Shown piece after piece: positions 35,825-47,559 of a stretch of 64,000 nucleotides of DNA; the first letter of the stretch is position 1; every line of letters starts with the position of its first letter. The position numbers and the translations under genes were made by a program. The stretch spans positions 1 to 64,000 of the forward strand of contig JAMYHX010000099.1 of the NCBI GenBank assembly GCA_025529335.1, given 5' to 3'. Below the pieces are notes generated by a model. The model was not told where the DNA came from. It did not search any database and saw only the letters and a program-made list of their open reading frames with translations. This DNA comes from Rhizopus sp. PT2906. Its lineage: Eukaryota > Mucoromycota > Mucoromycetes > Mucorales > Rhizopodaceae.

Positions 35825-36505
35825 GGATACTTTGCACACGTCTACCATTGAGTGTAACATGTCTAACTCCATTACAGGTTTCAAATAGGAATCCAACTCA
35901 CTCTTGTTCTATCTTTAGAGCAATGGGATGGTGTCATTATTGGTTACTTTAAAAAAGAAGCTGGTACATTCAATTAATTCATGCATATATTAGCCATGTA
36001 TCTTATGACTTGGCTTATAAGAACTGGCACTGCAAGATAACGAGATCATTCCTTCATCGAGATTTACTGACCAATGATTACCTTTTGTGATTATCCTATC
36101 ATATTGCTTAAGCAGACAGCACTTGTCAAAAGACCAGCAGCAACAGACACTTTCAATTCGTATGTTGCCCCCCCTAGCTTCAGATCATTTACTATATTAA
36201 ATCTTAAATTCATAGTAATCAACTGTTTCCAAGAACAATAACCCAAGGTGTAGCCAAAATAACGGCTTGACATATATGTATACACACACTCATTTATAAA
36301 AAAGCTGGGGTAAACTATAAAGTTCAAACTCCAAAGGTATTTCTTGTCTTGTTTCTGTGAAAGAGGTACCCATCGTCTATAAAAAAATGACAATGGTGCA
36401 TTTGTATCATTTCTTGTTTTGTACCCTGGCAGCATTGCTTGTGTCTATAAAACTGCCAGATTCTTAAAAGTTATCTTGTGTACACTTTGTTGCCTAATTC
36501 TTCTG
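35825..36505. other. Spacer with weak minus-strand ORF
   Basis: A minus-strand frame at 36091-36435 (114 codons) has no recognisable domain and is not supported by splice signals or a promoter. Otherwise nothing. Confidence 0.4.
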
Positions 36506-36556
<51 letters not shown>

Positions 36557-36626
36557 ATAAAAAATGGCAAAAATTTTTTTAAAAAAAAAAATAAATTTAT
36601 TAATTTATTATTTTAAAAAAAAAAAA
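36506..36626. repeat. A48 homopolymer followed by A/T-only stretch
   Basis: 48 consecutive As (36506-36553), then about 70 bases composed almost only of A and T. It could be a real poly-A tract from retrotransposition or a consensus artefact. Confidence 0.85.
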
Positions 36627-36952
36627 CGAATGATGTCCAAGTGGCACGAAGTTTGTGACTAAAAACCTTAAATTGCGTATTTTATTCTGGTATCAACAAA
36701 GCATCAATAGTGATAAAAAGAAAAAACAGGGAAAGGATAATATAGATTAAGCACACCTATGATGAATTGTTGTTGTACATTTGTCGTCTTTATGTTTGAA
36801 AAAAAAAAAAAAAAAAAAAAAAAGAAAAAGAACAGTGGGTTGTACGCATATATGCTTTCAAAAATGTACATTTACTATATTTGAAAAACAATAAATCTCT
36901 ACCTTTTCTATCACTACTTCCTCTTTCTTCCTTGTATATCTTTTTGATCAAA

Positions 36953-37272
36953 ATGCCAACAAAACTTCAACCAAGAGCACGACCGAGAAAGACACCAAAG
37001 ATGACAGAGACTAGACTGAAGAGACTGGAAGAATATAACAATTACCTTCGGAGTCAACTCAATATATCAAGAATTACTGTATCAGAAGCATCTGCAAGGT
37101 AAAAAAAGAGAGAGAGAAAAGCTTATAATAGATAACTTATACTTTTTTAAGCCTAATAGATTATTGTAATAACAACAAGGATCCTTTACTGCCTTCCATT
37201 TGGGGACCAGTACCTAAAAATGAAGACCCATTTGCGCCTCCTGAAAGTGGACAGTGTTGCACAATAATGTAG
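36953..37272 (+). CDS. Heterotrimeric G-protein gamma subunit
   Basis: Exons 36953-37098 and 37152-37272 (88 residues). The helical segment MTETRLKRLEEYNNYLRSQL is followed by SLIDYCNNNKDPLLPSIWGP, the conserved gamma fold, and the end GQCCTIM. CTIM is a CaaX box (farnesylation), with the preceding Cys a likely palmitoylation site, as in fungal G-gamma. It forms a dimer with G-beta at the plasma membrane in pheromone and nutrient signalling. A CT microsatellite follows at 37301-37321. Confidence 0.93.
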
Positions 37273-37670
37273 AATAGATCTTTTGCAACAAGTATAGACT
37301 CTCTCTCTCTCTCTCTCTCTTTCTCTTCCCTTCCCTCTTGCTATTTCTTAAACAAGTCTAGGTAAAGAAAAAAAATATATACTTAATTTACACCTGCCCC
37401 AGATTTACTCCGTCTCTCTCTCTCTCTTTTGAATTCTATAAAATAAACATGTAAATCTATCATGTCTGTCAAACAAAACAATGAACATAAACGGGGATAC
37501 GATCCATATTTTAATCCGAAAAGATAGATACAGAATTCATTGTTCTGTTAAAAAGGGGAAATGTTTATTTGCCCTTTTTGCATAGTCATTGATTGATATT
37601 CATTATGTATCAACATAAAAAAAAAAGCGTCTTGTATTCCTTTCTTTCTTCTTCTTTCCTCACTTTCTTA
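37273..37670. other. Spacer with CT-rich microsatellites
   Basis: (CT)n tracts at about 37300-37321 and 37411-37427. Likely the 3' UTR of the G-gamma gene and the promoter of the Tem1/Spg1 gene. No coding sequence. Confidence 0.6.
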
Positions 37671-38597
37671 ATGACATCTCAAGAATCATTGAATACAGCA
37701 TCAACATCATTTATGGATGGTCAATCTGGATCAACAAATAGGTACTCGTTTTTAATACAACAAATAAAAATGAGCAGCTTACACCTTAAATAGCGTTGTG
37801 CTAAAAATGGGTATCGTTGGTGATACACAAATAGGCAAGACCAGTTTAATGATTAAATACGCAGAAGGAGCATACGACCCAGAGTATATACAGACATTAG
37901 GTATACATCAGCACGTATAAACGTAATATGAAAGAGATCAAGAGATACTTATGAACAATAATAAAAAGGTGTCAATTTTATGGAAAAAACAATATCCATT
38001 CGACAAACAGAGATTACGTTTAGTATATGGGATCTAGGAGGTAAGTGAATATAATTCGTAGACAGTATACCAATAAAAAAAGGTCAGAAGCAATTTGCTA
38101 GCATGCTACCACTTGTATGTAATGACGCCGTAGCAATACTTTTCACATTTGATCTATCGAGACTATCTACCCTCAACAGCCTTCGAGATTGGTACCGACA
38201 GGTGAGAGGAATCACGATGGTATATATATATATATATATACGAAAAGGGAGCATCTCATTGACAAGATGAATATCTATCTAGAGCGCAGTGCCACTGCTG
38301 GTGGGCACAAAGTATGATGAGTTTGTCAATTTACCATTTGAAAAACAAGAAGAAATAACAAGACAAGTAAAATAAAACAATAATACAAAGATTATGTGTC
38401 TAACTCTTTTTTATATAAAAAAGGCACGAAAGTATTCTCGAGTGATGAAGGCTCCGCTTATTTTCTGCTCGACAGCAGAATCTATCAATGTACAAAAGAT
38501 TTACAAGATTGTCTTGGCTAAAGTATTTGACTTGAACTGTACTCTTCCTGAGATAACGGAAATCGGTGGTCCTATTCTTGAATATAGACACTGTTAA
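37671..38597 (+). CDS. TEM1: Tem1/Spg1-type septation GTPase
   Basis: Six exons (37671-37741, 37794-37900, 37969-38040, 38083-38201, 38283-38366, 38424-38597) join to 208 residues. G1 is GDTQIGKTSL, switch II is WDLGGQKQF (the divergent DLGG typical of Tem1/Spg1 rather than DTAGQ), and the G4 position reads VGTKYD. There is no C-terminal prenyl Cys motif of the CC type; it ends EYRHC. Spg1/Tem1 triggers the septation initiation/mitotic exit network at spindle poles. The fourth intron contains a (TA)n tract at 38220-38240. Confidence 0.92.
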
Positions 38598-38691
38598 ATA
38601 AAGTATTTATTGAATTCTAGTTAAAATGAAACAATGCTTGTTTATGAGGGAAAAAAAAGAGACCAGCTATATGATATGCAAAAAGGGAAGT

Positions 38692-39051
38692 TTAATAAGA
38701 CCAAGTGATGGGAATGCGTCCTTCGTCCAGCGAACCAAGTTTCTTGAATGCAGCACTGCTCATGTCAACATCACCACTGTCGCAACTAGGACAAGTGTCT
38801 ACGACGGTAAGAGTGACGGATCCTTTCTTGCCCTTGACTGTGATTGATTTTCCACAGAGTTTACCGCCATCCATTAGATCAGAAGAAAGAGCAGCAACCA
38901 TGTCACTATTTGAGTTTTTATGTCCACAGGAGCCTAAGCCAACATCATAGTATGTACCACTACCAGACATAGACGAGCGAGCCTCGAGAGGAGCAGCTTG
39001 AGTTGTCAAAAGGGTAGCAAAGAGAGAAGCAAGAAGGAATGAAGCTTTCAT
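38692..39051 (-). CDS. Secreted double-psi beta-barrel (RlpA/expansin-like) protein
   Basis: 119 residues, one exon. Signal peptide MKASFLLASLFATLLTTQAA is followed by a short pro-part and then the DPBB fold: GSGTYYDVGLGSCGHKNSNS, CGKSITVKGKKGSVTLTVVD and CPSCDSGDVDMSSAAFKKLG. Four conserved Cys could form two disulfides. Relatives are fungal barwin/cerato-platanin-neighbour RlpA-like proteins, thought to act on the cell wall or be displayed during growth. No catalytic activity can be claimed. It is convergent with TEM1 (94 bp between stop codons). Confidence 0.9.
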   Translation of the reverse strand: MKASFLLASLFATLLTTQAAPLEARSSMSGSGTYYDVGLGSCGHKNSNSDMVAALSSDLMDGGKLCGKSITVKGKKGSVTLTVVDTCPSCDSGDVDMSSAAFKKLGSLDEGRIPITWSY

Positions 39052-39339
39052 TGTGTTAACGACCGGCGTAAAGAAGGGAAAAGTGGAAAGAGATGTGTGT
39101 TTTTTTTTATTAAATAAAGAGTACGTATTTATATTGTTTTCGGGTCCCTTGAAAGTGCATCCGCACAATGGCGCGCTTACGAAAAAGATAGATGAATAAT
39201 CTAGGCAATCGTATTAAATTGAAACGACACTTTATTTGGTAAAGCTCTTTTTACATAACCAATCATATCTTCTATTGACATTAAAAGATCAAGACTAAAC
39301 AATCGTTCAAAAGGGAAAGAAACAATTACATGTAATTGC

Positions 39340-40580
39340 TTATTCATCCTTTCCATTGTCTTTACTATCCTTATGATCATCTTTATTATTGTTGTCGTCG
39401 TCCTCAGCTGTCAACTTTTCTAACTTCTCTGTCAATTCATTCACTTCTTCTTCTTCACTTTCTTCTTCATGGATAACAATTTGAACATCCGATTCCTCCT
39501 CTTCAATCACCACTTGTACATCCTTCCACATTGACTGTAGCTTCTTATGGCCCTTGACAACTAATCGATCTAAATCCTTATCCCAGCCTAGTAATTCCGC
39601 CAGTTTTTGAACTCCTTCGTCACAACTGCCCAGATAGGCCACATCTCGATTAAGACCATACTTCCACCTGAAATCAAATCCACTTGACTTGGATCGATGA
39701 ACACCTACAAGCTCTCGATTGATCAATAATCTTGGAACATGATCAGGCACTTCATCAATGAGAGAAGCAAATGGCTGTACTTGAAGACTTGTTCCAATCA
39801 CAATTAATAGATCCGCCTTTTCAAAATCCTAATAACAATAAATGTTTGATATATATAGCAATGAACAATATATACTTACGATCAATCTATTAAAGAATCG
39901 CTTGGGTAAACTCTCACCAAAGAATGTGATATTGGGCTTGACTAGTCCTTTACAGAAAACACATTTAGGCACTTTGCCCGCCAATGCTTTCCTTCTCACC
40001 AGATCAATCTCGGCTGGATTTTTGCACTTGATACATGATGCTGTAGCAAAACTTCCGTGCGCTTCAACGATGTATTCTTGATCCAGTCCTGTCAATCTTT
40101 CCAAGGTGTCAATATTTTGCGTAAAGTTTCGTAATAAGATGCCTTTCTCCTGAAGTAGTTTAATAAAGTAATGTGTTTTGGTAGGTAAGAATTGACCAGG
40201 GTATAATTCTTTAGCAAGTGTATAGAATGGCTGTGGGTTTTCCTATTCGAAAATTTTTTTGTTATATATCTGTTGCCTTTCTTTTTTTGTTTTCTGTTTT
40301 TCTGTTTTTACTTCAAAATATTCAATATCAAATACTGCTTCAGCATAAGGTAAGTTGAAGCTTTTCAGGTTATGGTATAGACCTGTGTCTTTACTACGGA
40401 AATCAGGAATACCCGCAGCAGTTGAAATGCCTGCACCTGTCATGACAATGACATTCTTTACTGAAATAATTGTTAAAAGTTAAGTTCTCTTTTTGTGGAC
40501 AAGACTTTACCGTCTTTTTCTTTTATATATTTCGCAATGGATTCTAAATTGGCCTTTTCTAAAACTTTTTTCTTTGACAT
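39340..40580 (-). CDS. HST2: HST2-type sirtuin NAD-dependent deacetylase
   Basis: Exons 40580-40511, 40460-40312, 40242-39880 and 39828-39340 (356 residues). NAD-binding GAGISTAAGIPDFRS, TQNIDTLERLTG, the catalytic HG in VEAHGSF, zinc Cys pairs CIKC and CVFC, PNITFFGESLP, and GTSLQVQPFA are all present. The C-terminal 60 residues are very acidic (E/D/K-rich), resembling the regulatory tail of Hst2. It is a class I sirtuin that deacetylates histone H4K16 and cytosolic targets. The short N-terminus and lack of other domains favour Hst2 over Sir2/Hst1. Confidence 0.93.
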
Positions 40581-41666
40581 TAATGAAACAACAACAAATG
40601 AAATGAGGCACACACTCTTTCTCTCTTTATTTATACTAAAAAAAAATTGACCAGCTCTGTTACGTAATTGGCTCATCTTTTTTTTTTTTTTTTTCGTTTA
40701 AATTTCAATATAAAAAAAAGGGTGAAGGAGGAAACAGAGTAGTCTGAATTGAGTTACTGGTAAAACCAGCCTCATGTATTGCACTTCATAGCATTTCCGC
40801 CCGCAGACCGTTACAATAATCCTCTCGTCTCCCCAGAATACCCATCAGAATATAAAATTCTTCAAAGGTAAGGAAACAAGAGGTTAGATTTTCTGGTAGC
40901 ACTGCCTCCGTTTTCACAGATTGTCCAGCAAAGACATTAGCGGCTTTTCTCAGACCTTCCCACGGGTTGTATTAAAGAATAAAATCTTTTCGTATGTTTG
41001 CCCGTATACATAAGCTTGCTACCTCCTTGAGAAAAAAGAAAAAGGGAAAAAAAGGGAATGGGCTTAATTTATATATAAAGATGAAAAAAAAAATTTTCGA
41101 CTTGTATCAGTCACAGATCTGTGGCTTTTGAAATGTGTATAAAAGAGGACCCCAGCTTGCAGCCATTTTTGTTCTTTATTCGATCCAAATAATTAACTAA
41201 ATACTTTCATTGACGGTCAAGTTAGCTAATCTTGTGCTTTCCTTGCTCTAAGAAAGTATGAGACATATATGACTGTCGTATCTACATAGTGAGCAGTTAA
41301 TCTATCTGCCACGTCGTTCGTAGACGGTCTATATTTACATAGAAAAGTGAAATGAAAAATAATAACCATTCATCATTTTCTCGGTCTATTTTACATTATT
41401 CCTCGAGATAAATGCTCCAACTTGTGGCATTTATGTATAAATTGAATTATATGACTTTGTATTCTTGTGCATCTTTTTGTGTGTGTGTGCAATCTTACCC
41501 AAAAGCAAAATCGCAGCAAGTGGGAATTGTTACCACACAGATTTGAGAATGAATGCCGCACTGGAGAGGGAGCTCGATGTTGCACTTCAATAAATTCCGT
41601 TTTTTCATTAAAAATCATATTGGCATTTTATTTTTGAAGATTTAAAACAAGAATGGAAAGAGAATT
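40581..41666. other. Spacer with an orphan TATA box
   Basis: Promoter region of HST2 followed by non-coding DNA. TATAAAAG at 41138-41145 on the plus strand sits in front of no ORF. A GT microsatellite occurs near 41480-41488. Confidence 0.5.
41138..41145 (+). promoter_or_regulatory. Orphan TATA box
   Basis: A consensus TATAAAAG, followed within 50 bp by pyrimidine-rich sequence but by no coding frame for 500 bp. It could drive a non-coding transcript running antisense into the convergent gene at 41667-43817, or be chance. Confidence 0.3.
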
Positions 41667-43817
41667 TCAATGCTTCGATGAGGACGATATCGAGGTAAGA
41701 GATGGTTTTCGTTTTTTAGGCAATGATTTGCGTTCGTTTTGCACATAAACATATGGAAGTATCGGGGGATAGGATGAAGCTAGTTCATTGGTATTTTCTA
41801 CTAATTCATGAAGACACACTAATGAGAGCATGTCATCCAGGTGGGTAATAATTGATACAATATCTCTTTTCACCAATGGTATCTTAATCGACGTAACTTC
41901 CAGGAATATAAAAAAATCAGCACGGGGAAGCATGTAATAAAATGTAACGAGTGATCCTAAATAGCAAGAACATAAAATTAGCGTGAATAAGCTCATTTCC
42001 AATACAGTAGGTCCATTACCAATCGTTTGGAAGCAAATAATTCCATTCAGATTATGACTTTCAATTGCATTTCTTCCAAATATTGCTAAGCGATAAAAAT
42101 CCAAGACCTTCAATGTGTCATTTGCTTTTTCAATCTTGATTTCTCCAAAACAACTTGAATATGCATATTGATATCGTTCATAAACATCGACTATGTAGTC
42201 AGGTCTTTTGCCAGTGGTATCATCAACTTCAGGAAGAGTGTTTGAGCTTAAAAATCAGATCAAAAAATGTTAAGAAAAAATTGGTCATAATTTTTGACTT
42301 TTACCAGTGAGACACCTTATTGTTGCAAGCAATGGAGAACAAACTTTGCATGACAGGATGGACATATGACGCCGCCAAATGGTTTTCAGAAATTGTACGA
42401 AGATCAACATCTGTCATTGCCGGGATCCTAAAGGCAAACAGGCAGATATGTTAGCAAAAAAGTTCATACAGCTGGCATGGAATGCTCACAAAGATTCCAC
42501 GGCAAGCACAGCGTTTCTTTCCGGATCAGTTGACTTTTCTGCAAGTGAAATCAGATCATGTCGAGTCTTCAGACCGTCAATTTCGTCACTGCGGTATGCC
42601 TATGAAGATAAAAATAAAATAAATGGATTATCAAAATATATCAATTATGTCGTATTTACCCTATAAATACTTAATCTTGTCGTATGAGATTGCTATAAAT
42701 CTATACTCTAAGAATGAATAATACAAAGATACTGACAACAATACGCGTTATTAACATATATAACGCGACATGCCCAACTATCATTGGCCATAATTAAATC
42801 GGTTCCTTAATAATTCTGTTTTCATATAAAATGACGCTGTTTGTAATATTGGGCTCTCTCTCTCGTCTTGATCTTAATAAAGAGGTTATATAGAGACTCA
42901 TTGACTTATACTTCTCCTATAACTTTCAATTGTTCTGATCAATACCTCAAATTATGAAAAAAAAAAAAAACGATTACCAAGAGCGTGTCCTTAATTCGTG
43001 TTGACGTTTCTGCATTCATTACTTTCCTAGCATTCAATTCTCGTAATAGTTGCCGATGCATTTCTTTAAGAAGACTTGACGAAAAATATTCAGAAGGTAC
43101 ACTTTGATAATCATTTCTTTGTTGCAACACAAGGATTGATGAAATTGCCCTTCAAAAAAAAAAAAAAAAGTTAGACGATCCCAAGAATGAATAATAAAAA
43201 ATCTTACAAGATTTGATTAAAAAACTCATCAATGTTAACGTATTTCGAATTATTTTGAACACAATGCGCGCAAAAATTGTGGAAATTTTCGACTACGCTT
43301 ACTCCATGAATATTCCAATTACTTGTGCGCGTTTCTAAGTTTTGTTAGCTAAAAAATAATTATAGAGCTTGTAAAAAATGAAGTTGACTCGAAATTTCAC
43401 TTACAAAACATTATGCTGTTCATCAATATGTGTTTTAAGTGCTGATTTATTGACAAACAAATCACAACAGCATGGGCAAGTTAGCTTCACCGGAATAGAT
43501 GGATATTTCTCATGCAAAGCTTCTGTATATTTTGTCGAATCCTTAGGAGGTTGATCTCCTCTTGAGCGTGATGGTAACAAAATGGAATGTTTGCGTTGAC
43601 AATGACGTTGTATATTTTGAATCTTTTTAAAACATTCTTCATCATCGCAATATGGACATGTCAATTTTGTGAGCAGTGCTATTGTCATGACAAAAGACGA
43701 AACAAAAAACAGTTTTCTCTCTTTTTCCCCATAACCTTGATTTCTCAATCCTGTCGGGGGTTTGAAAGTCTTGTACTTACACAAGTTCACCAGGCGGCCA
43801 AAAGTCTCTGGTTGCAT
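41667..43817 (-). CDS. C2H2 zinc-finger protein with putative PD-(D/E)XK-like domain
   Basis: Eight exons close in phase: 43817-43781, 43678-43405, 43321-43208, 43149-42978, 42599-42490, 42427-42305, 42246-42020, 41956-41667 (448 residues). Two C2H2 fingers come first: C20-x2-C23-x14-H38-x4-H43 and C80-x2-C83-x12-H96-x4-H101. A central helical part carries FHNFCAHC and SYVHPVMQSLFS. Then RPDYIVDVY and SSCFGEIK give D293-x18-E312-x-K314, followed by FYRLAIF and NGIICFQTIG. D-x(n)-ExK with a preceding PD is the active-site pattern of PD-(D/E)XK nucleases; this assignment is inferred. The C-terminus is basic and Ser-rich. A truncated paralogue lies at 5358-7004. A Tc1 transposase relic lies 151 bp upstream on the same strand. 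Confidence 0.75.
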
Positions 43818-43968
43818 ATCGCATTTATGTATCACTTTGATTAAAAAAATCAAACATTTCGATGGTGAAATTGATGGACAAACGATAAAGGTGGTGGATA
43901 AAGGTGGTGGATAAGATGGTGGTAATGTGCCTTTTTTTTTTTTTTTTTTTTTGTTTCGCGTCATCTTT

Positions 43969-44916
43969 TTATAACCTCTCCTTGTTGAAGCACTTACCAA
44001 AACATTTGGCAGAATGAGAAACAAAGCCTTTGAAATCACTTAAATATAAGCTATCACAAGCCTCACCAATTCTTGTCATTAGTGATTCTTTTTCCAGGAA
44101 CTTATTTCGCTTAACTTTACTCTTGACAACGGGACCAGAACTGCTCGATTGGATTCAGTTCAGGAGAATATGGAGGAAGATACACATACCAGTATCCCCG
44201 AGAATTGATATACTTACCTATATCGGTTGAGCTGTGGATAGGAGTGTTATCCATGACAAGGTAATGCCCCTTCATTTCTGGATATCTGTCCATTTCATCA
44301 AGAGTAGCCTTTACAAAGCTCAAGTAATGCCCTGTCACTGTTCCTGTGCTATAAACGTCAGTCTCATGTCCAAGCTTTCTCTTTTTGATACGCTTTGGAA
44401 CTCTCAAACTAACATTAATTAAGCCAGTGGCCGATATGGCACCTAAAATAGATGTTGCTTTCGCTCTAGTCATAGGTACTGTAACTATTGCAGGAGTTTC
44501 CTTCTTTGACCAAGCCATACCTCGTTTCAAATTAATGTGAAAGGCTGATTCATCCAGAAAGACACAATTTGTTGTAAAGTCCATGTCAGTTTGCTGCCAC
44601 TTTTGGACCCAATCGTACCGTTGCTGAATTTTTTCCTCGCTATTCCTTTCCACTGGCTGGAACTGTGCCTGCTTAATAGAAAGATTACACTGAGTTGTCA
44701 TGAAATTGTAAACTGTACTACGAGAAACATTAAGATCTACAAAGTTTTGTTTCAAATTTTCTACCACTTCAGTTACAACAGCAGATGGATTGTCATCAAT
44801 GTAATTTAAAAGAAATTTCTTATGCTCCTCCCCGAGAATACGACGCCGACCTGATTTCTTCTTTTTCTCGAAAATGCTTTCAGGATCTTCGCGACATAGT
44901 AGACACTGTTCTAGAA
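43969..44916 (-). pseudogene. Tc1/mariner DD34E transposase, truncated and frameshifted
   Basis: The minus strand reads from DPESIFEKKKKSGRRRILGE (basic second HTH region) through NVSRSTVYNFMTT, VFLDESAFHI, LVMDNTPIHS and YSPELNPIEQFW. The three catalytic acids D, D and E have 34 residues between the last two. The first HTH is missing at the 5' end. After FWS a single extra G (within GGG, 44131-44133) shifts the frame; the C-terminal helix ESLMTRIGEACDSLYL then continues in another frame to a stop at 43969. I saw no terminal inverted repeats. Probably inactive. Confidence 0.88.
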
Positions 44917-45301
44917 TAAGTGATATATCGTGTGTAAGGTTGGATCGTCAACTTCATTTTTGTTTATTTCTTTTCAAAGAAGAAGAAAGAGAGATAAAAT
45001 GAAATGCTGTTATTTATTCTGTTTTTATATATCAGTTTGATCAAACAAGACTCAAGATCAATCACGTGTAATTATGATAAATTCATATTTTACATTAAAA
45101 GAATATTCCACTGCCTTACATGCAGTGTCTAGAAGAAGTGCCTGTAGCATTAGTTTATTTTCTGATGCATGTAGTGCTGGCAGTATATGTGTGTGTGTGT
45201 GTGTGTGAATGAGCTTTATTATGATTGGCCATTTATTTTAAACCCAAATATCTACATGCAACACGTAATGCTTTCCTTCTGTCCTTTCTTTTTTAAACAT
45301 C
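44917..45301. other. Spacer with TG microsatellite
   Basis: Non-coding; (TG)n at about 45188-45207. It includes the promoter of the thioredoxin-PITH gene. Confidence 0.6.
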
Positions 45302-46423
45302 ATGACAGTTCAACATGTTCAAAACGCCGCAGACTTTCAAGCAGCCTTGAGCTCTTCTCCAGATAAATTAGTAGTTGCTTACTTTACTGCTAGTTGGTGG
45401 TAAGTCTTTTTTTCTATGGTATAAACTTGTTTTTTTCCTTACCTCTGTGTCGTGTATAGTGGACCATGTAAAATGATTTCACCCTTTTATGATCAACTTG
45501 CAACCAAGTATACTCAAGTTACTTTTGCCAAAATTGATGTTGACCAAGTAAAAGAAGTATCCACTGCCTGTGGAATCACTGCCATGTAAGCATTTTTATT
45601 TCTATTTCTATTCAAACTAATTTTATTAGGCCTACATTTCAATTTTATAAAAACAACAAAAAGTTGACAGAGATGAAGGGAGCTAACCCTAAACAACTCG
45701 AGGCTTATATTCAAAAGCTATCTGGAGAACAACAACAACAACAAGGAGAAAGCTCTAAAAAGAATTATGGTGTACCTGGACACGTAAGAACTAAAAAAAT
45801 AAAAAGAAAGTATACACCAATTGATGTGTTGTGTAGGGTGATTTGACTTCTTTTATCACCATGAATCAACTGGATGCACTGAACCAACAAACAGAAAATA
45901 ATGTCAAAAACATATTCAAAGATGATAACAGCTACTTGGAGAGTGACGTCGATGAACAGTTGATCATTAGTATCCCATTCAATCAACGTAAGTGTTATTT
46001 ATTAAAAGTAGCAAAAGTTTGTTTAAAAGCCGAAATGTGTAGCTGTCAAAATTCATTCATTAAAGTTCAAGGCTCACAGTGTCGCACAAGCACCCAAAAC
46101 GATAAGATTATATGCCAATAGACAAGCACTTGGCTTTGATGATGCTGATTCCGTAAAGGAGACACAGGTGATTGAATTGACACCCAAGGATTTTGAACAA
46201 GACGCGATTGTCAACTTGAGATTTGTCAAATTCCAAAATATAACTCATATCACACTCTTTGTCGTTGACAATCAAGAGGACGAAGAGACAACCCAGCTTG
46301 AACAGCTGATTTTTATTGGTACTCCTGTAGAGGTAAATAGATAATTCTATATGTATATATGGGTATTAATATGTATTCTAGACTACCAACATGAACGATT
46401 TAAATAAGGAAGAGAATAAATAA
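45302..46423 (+). CDS. TXNL1: Thioredoxin-like protein with PITH domain (TXNL1 type)
   Basis: Six exons (45302-45399, 45460-45585, 45630-45783, 45837-45987, 46043-46332, 46382-46423) give 286 residues. The thioredoxin active site WCGPC (32-36) is split by intron 1. The thioredoxin fold is followed by a Q-rich linker and the PITH domain (GDLTSFITMNQLDALNQQ, PFNQPVKIHSLKFKA, NITHITLFVVDNQ). TXNL1 associates with the 26S proteasome and carries redox activity. The stop codon is 2 nt from that of the convergent COX10 gene. Confidence 0.93.
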
Positions 46424-46425
46424 AG

Positions 46426-47559
46426 TTAATAGTCGTCTTCGATCACCCATTCAATAATTTCTTCTATTTCTTCCTCTTCTTTCGTTCGATGATGGCTAGA
46501 CAGGTTCCATTTCTTGTGAATCATAAGCAGGGCTAAAAGAACAGGTAAATGGACGATGCTGCCAAAGAATAATTGTTTGGCTGATTTATCGTTGCTTTAA
46601 AAAAAAATGTAAGATTTGTGTGTATATAAAGAACTCTCTCTTTTTTTTTTTTGGTACCTCTTTTTCCAAAATTTATAGGCACCGTAGAGTAAAGCGCCAT
46701 TGACGACGGATGAATCAAGGGCAAACCAATAAGAGGTCAAATCGAGATAGGGCACAGCAAAGCATAGGGGAAACATGGCCAGACTGTATCGTAATGAGAC
46801 TCGCGCGTTCAATTTAGGATCTGTTACGGCCATCATGCGGTATCCGGCCTTGGAATAGTCCTGACGGAGGTTCCAAGCAAGAGCATTGAAATGAGGAAAC
46901 TGCCAGCAGTAGAGTAAACCGCCGAGGACCCAGGCAGCAGGATCCAGCAGGTTATTAGTCACGGCGGTATATCCCATCATGGGAGGAATGGCGCCTACGA
47001 CTGCACCTGCCCATGTGTTGGCAATGGATGATCGCTTCATGGGGGTATAGACCAATGTGTAGAGGGCAATATTGGAAGCACCCAAGATGGCTGTGATCGG
47101 ATTGACGCAGGTCGCAAGCATGGTGACACCAGTTACCCCTGTTAAAAGTCCAAAGCCGAACGCATGGACTTGAGACAATGCTCGTCGTCCGAGCACTCTG
47201 TTGCGGGTTCTGAGCATCTGAGCATCATAAGGCACTTCTATCCACTGGTTGATAGCGTTGGCTGAGCCAATACAAAGACCTGTGCCGACTGTGGTTGCTA
47301 GCAGCGTTGTCACCGTTGACTCACCAGGGGCAAGCGCATAGCCTGTCATGGCTGTCAGGGCAACTAGACCAGCTAGTTTGAACTTTATAAGCTCTTTATA
47401 AAGGACAGGCAACTTGGCCATAGAAGGTGGTTCGATCACCTTGAACTTTGTAACCCGTTGATTATGATGTCTCTGCTGTAATAAAGAGTAGGTAGCAAAG
47501 ACTCTTGTAGGATTGACATGTCTTTTTGTAATCTGTCTAATCAAGTTTGTTTGAAGCAT
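46426..47559 (-). CDS. COX10: Protohaem IX farnesyltransferase COX10
   Basis: Exons 47559-46658 and 46594-46426 (356 residues). A basic presequence (MLQTNLIRQITKRHVNPTR) directs it to mitochondria. UbiA-family motifs are NAINQWIEVPYDAQMLRTRN (prenyl-diphosphate/Mg site) and QDYSKAGYRMM, with YTPMKRSS between them. Eight or nine membrane helices fit the family. Cox10 converts haem B to haem O for cytochrome oxidase. The C-terminal tail is unusually acidic (EEEEIEEIIEWVIEDDY). Convergent with TXNL1. Confidence 0.95.

Noticed and set aside
38220..38240. (TA)n tract as a regulatory element
   Set aside because: It lies within an intron of the Tem1/Spg1 gene and looks like an ordinary microsatellite; similar tracts occur at 56951 and 29311.
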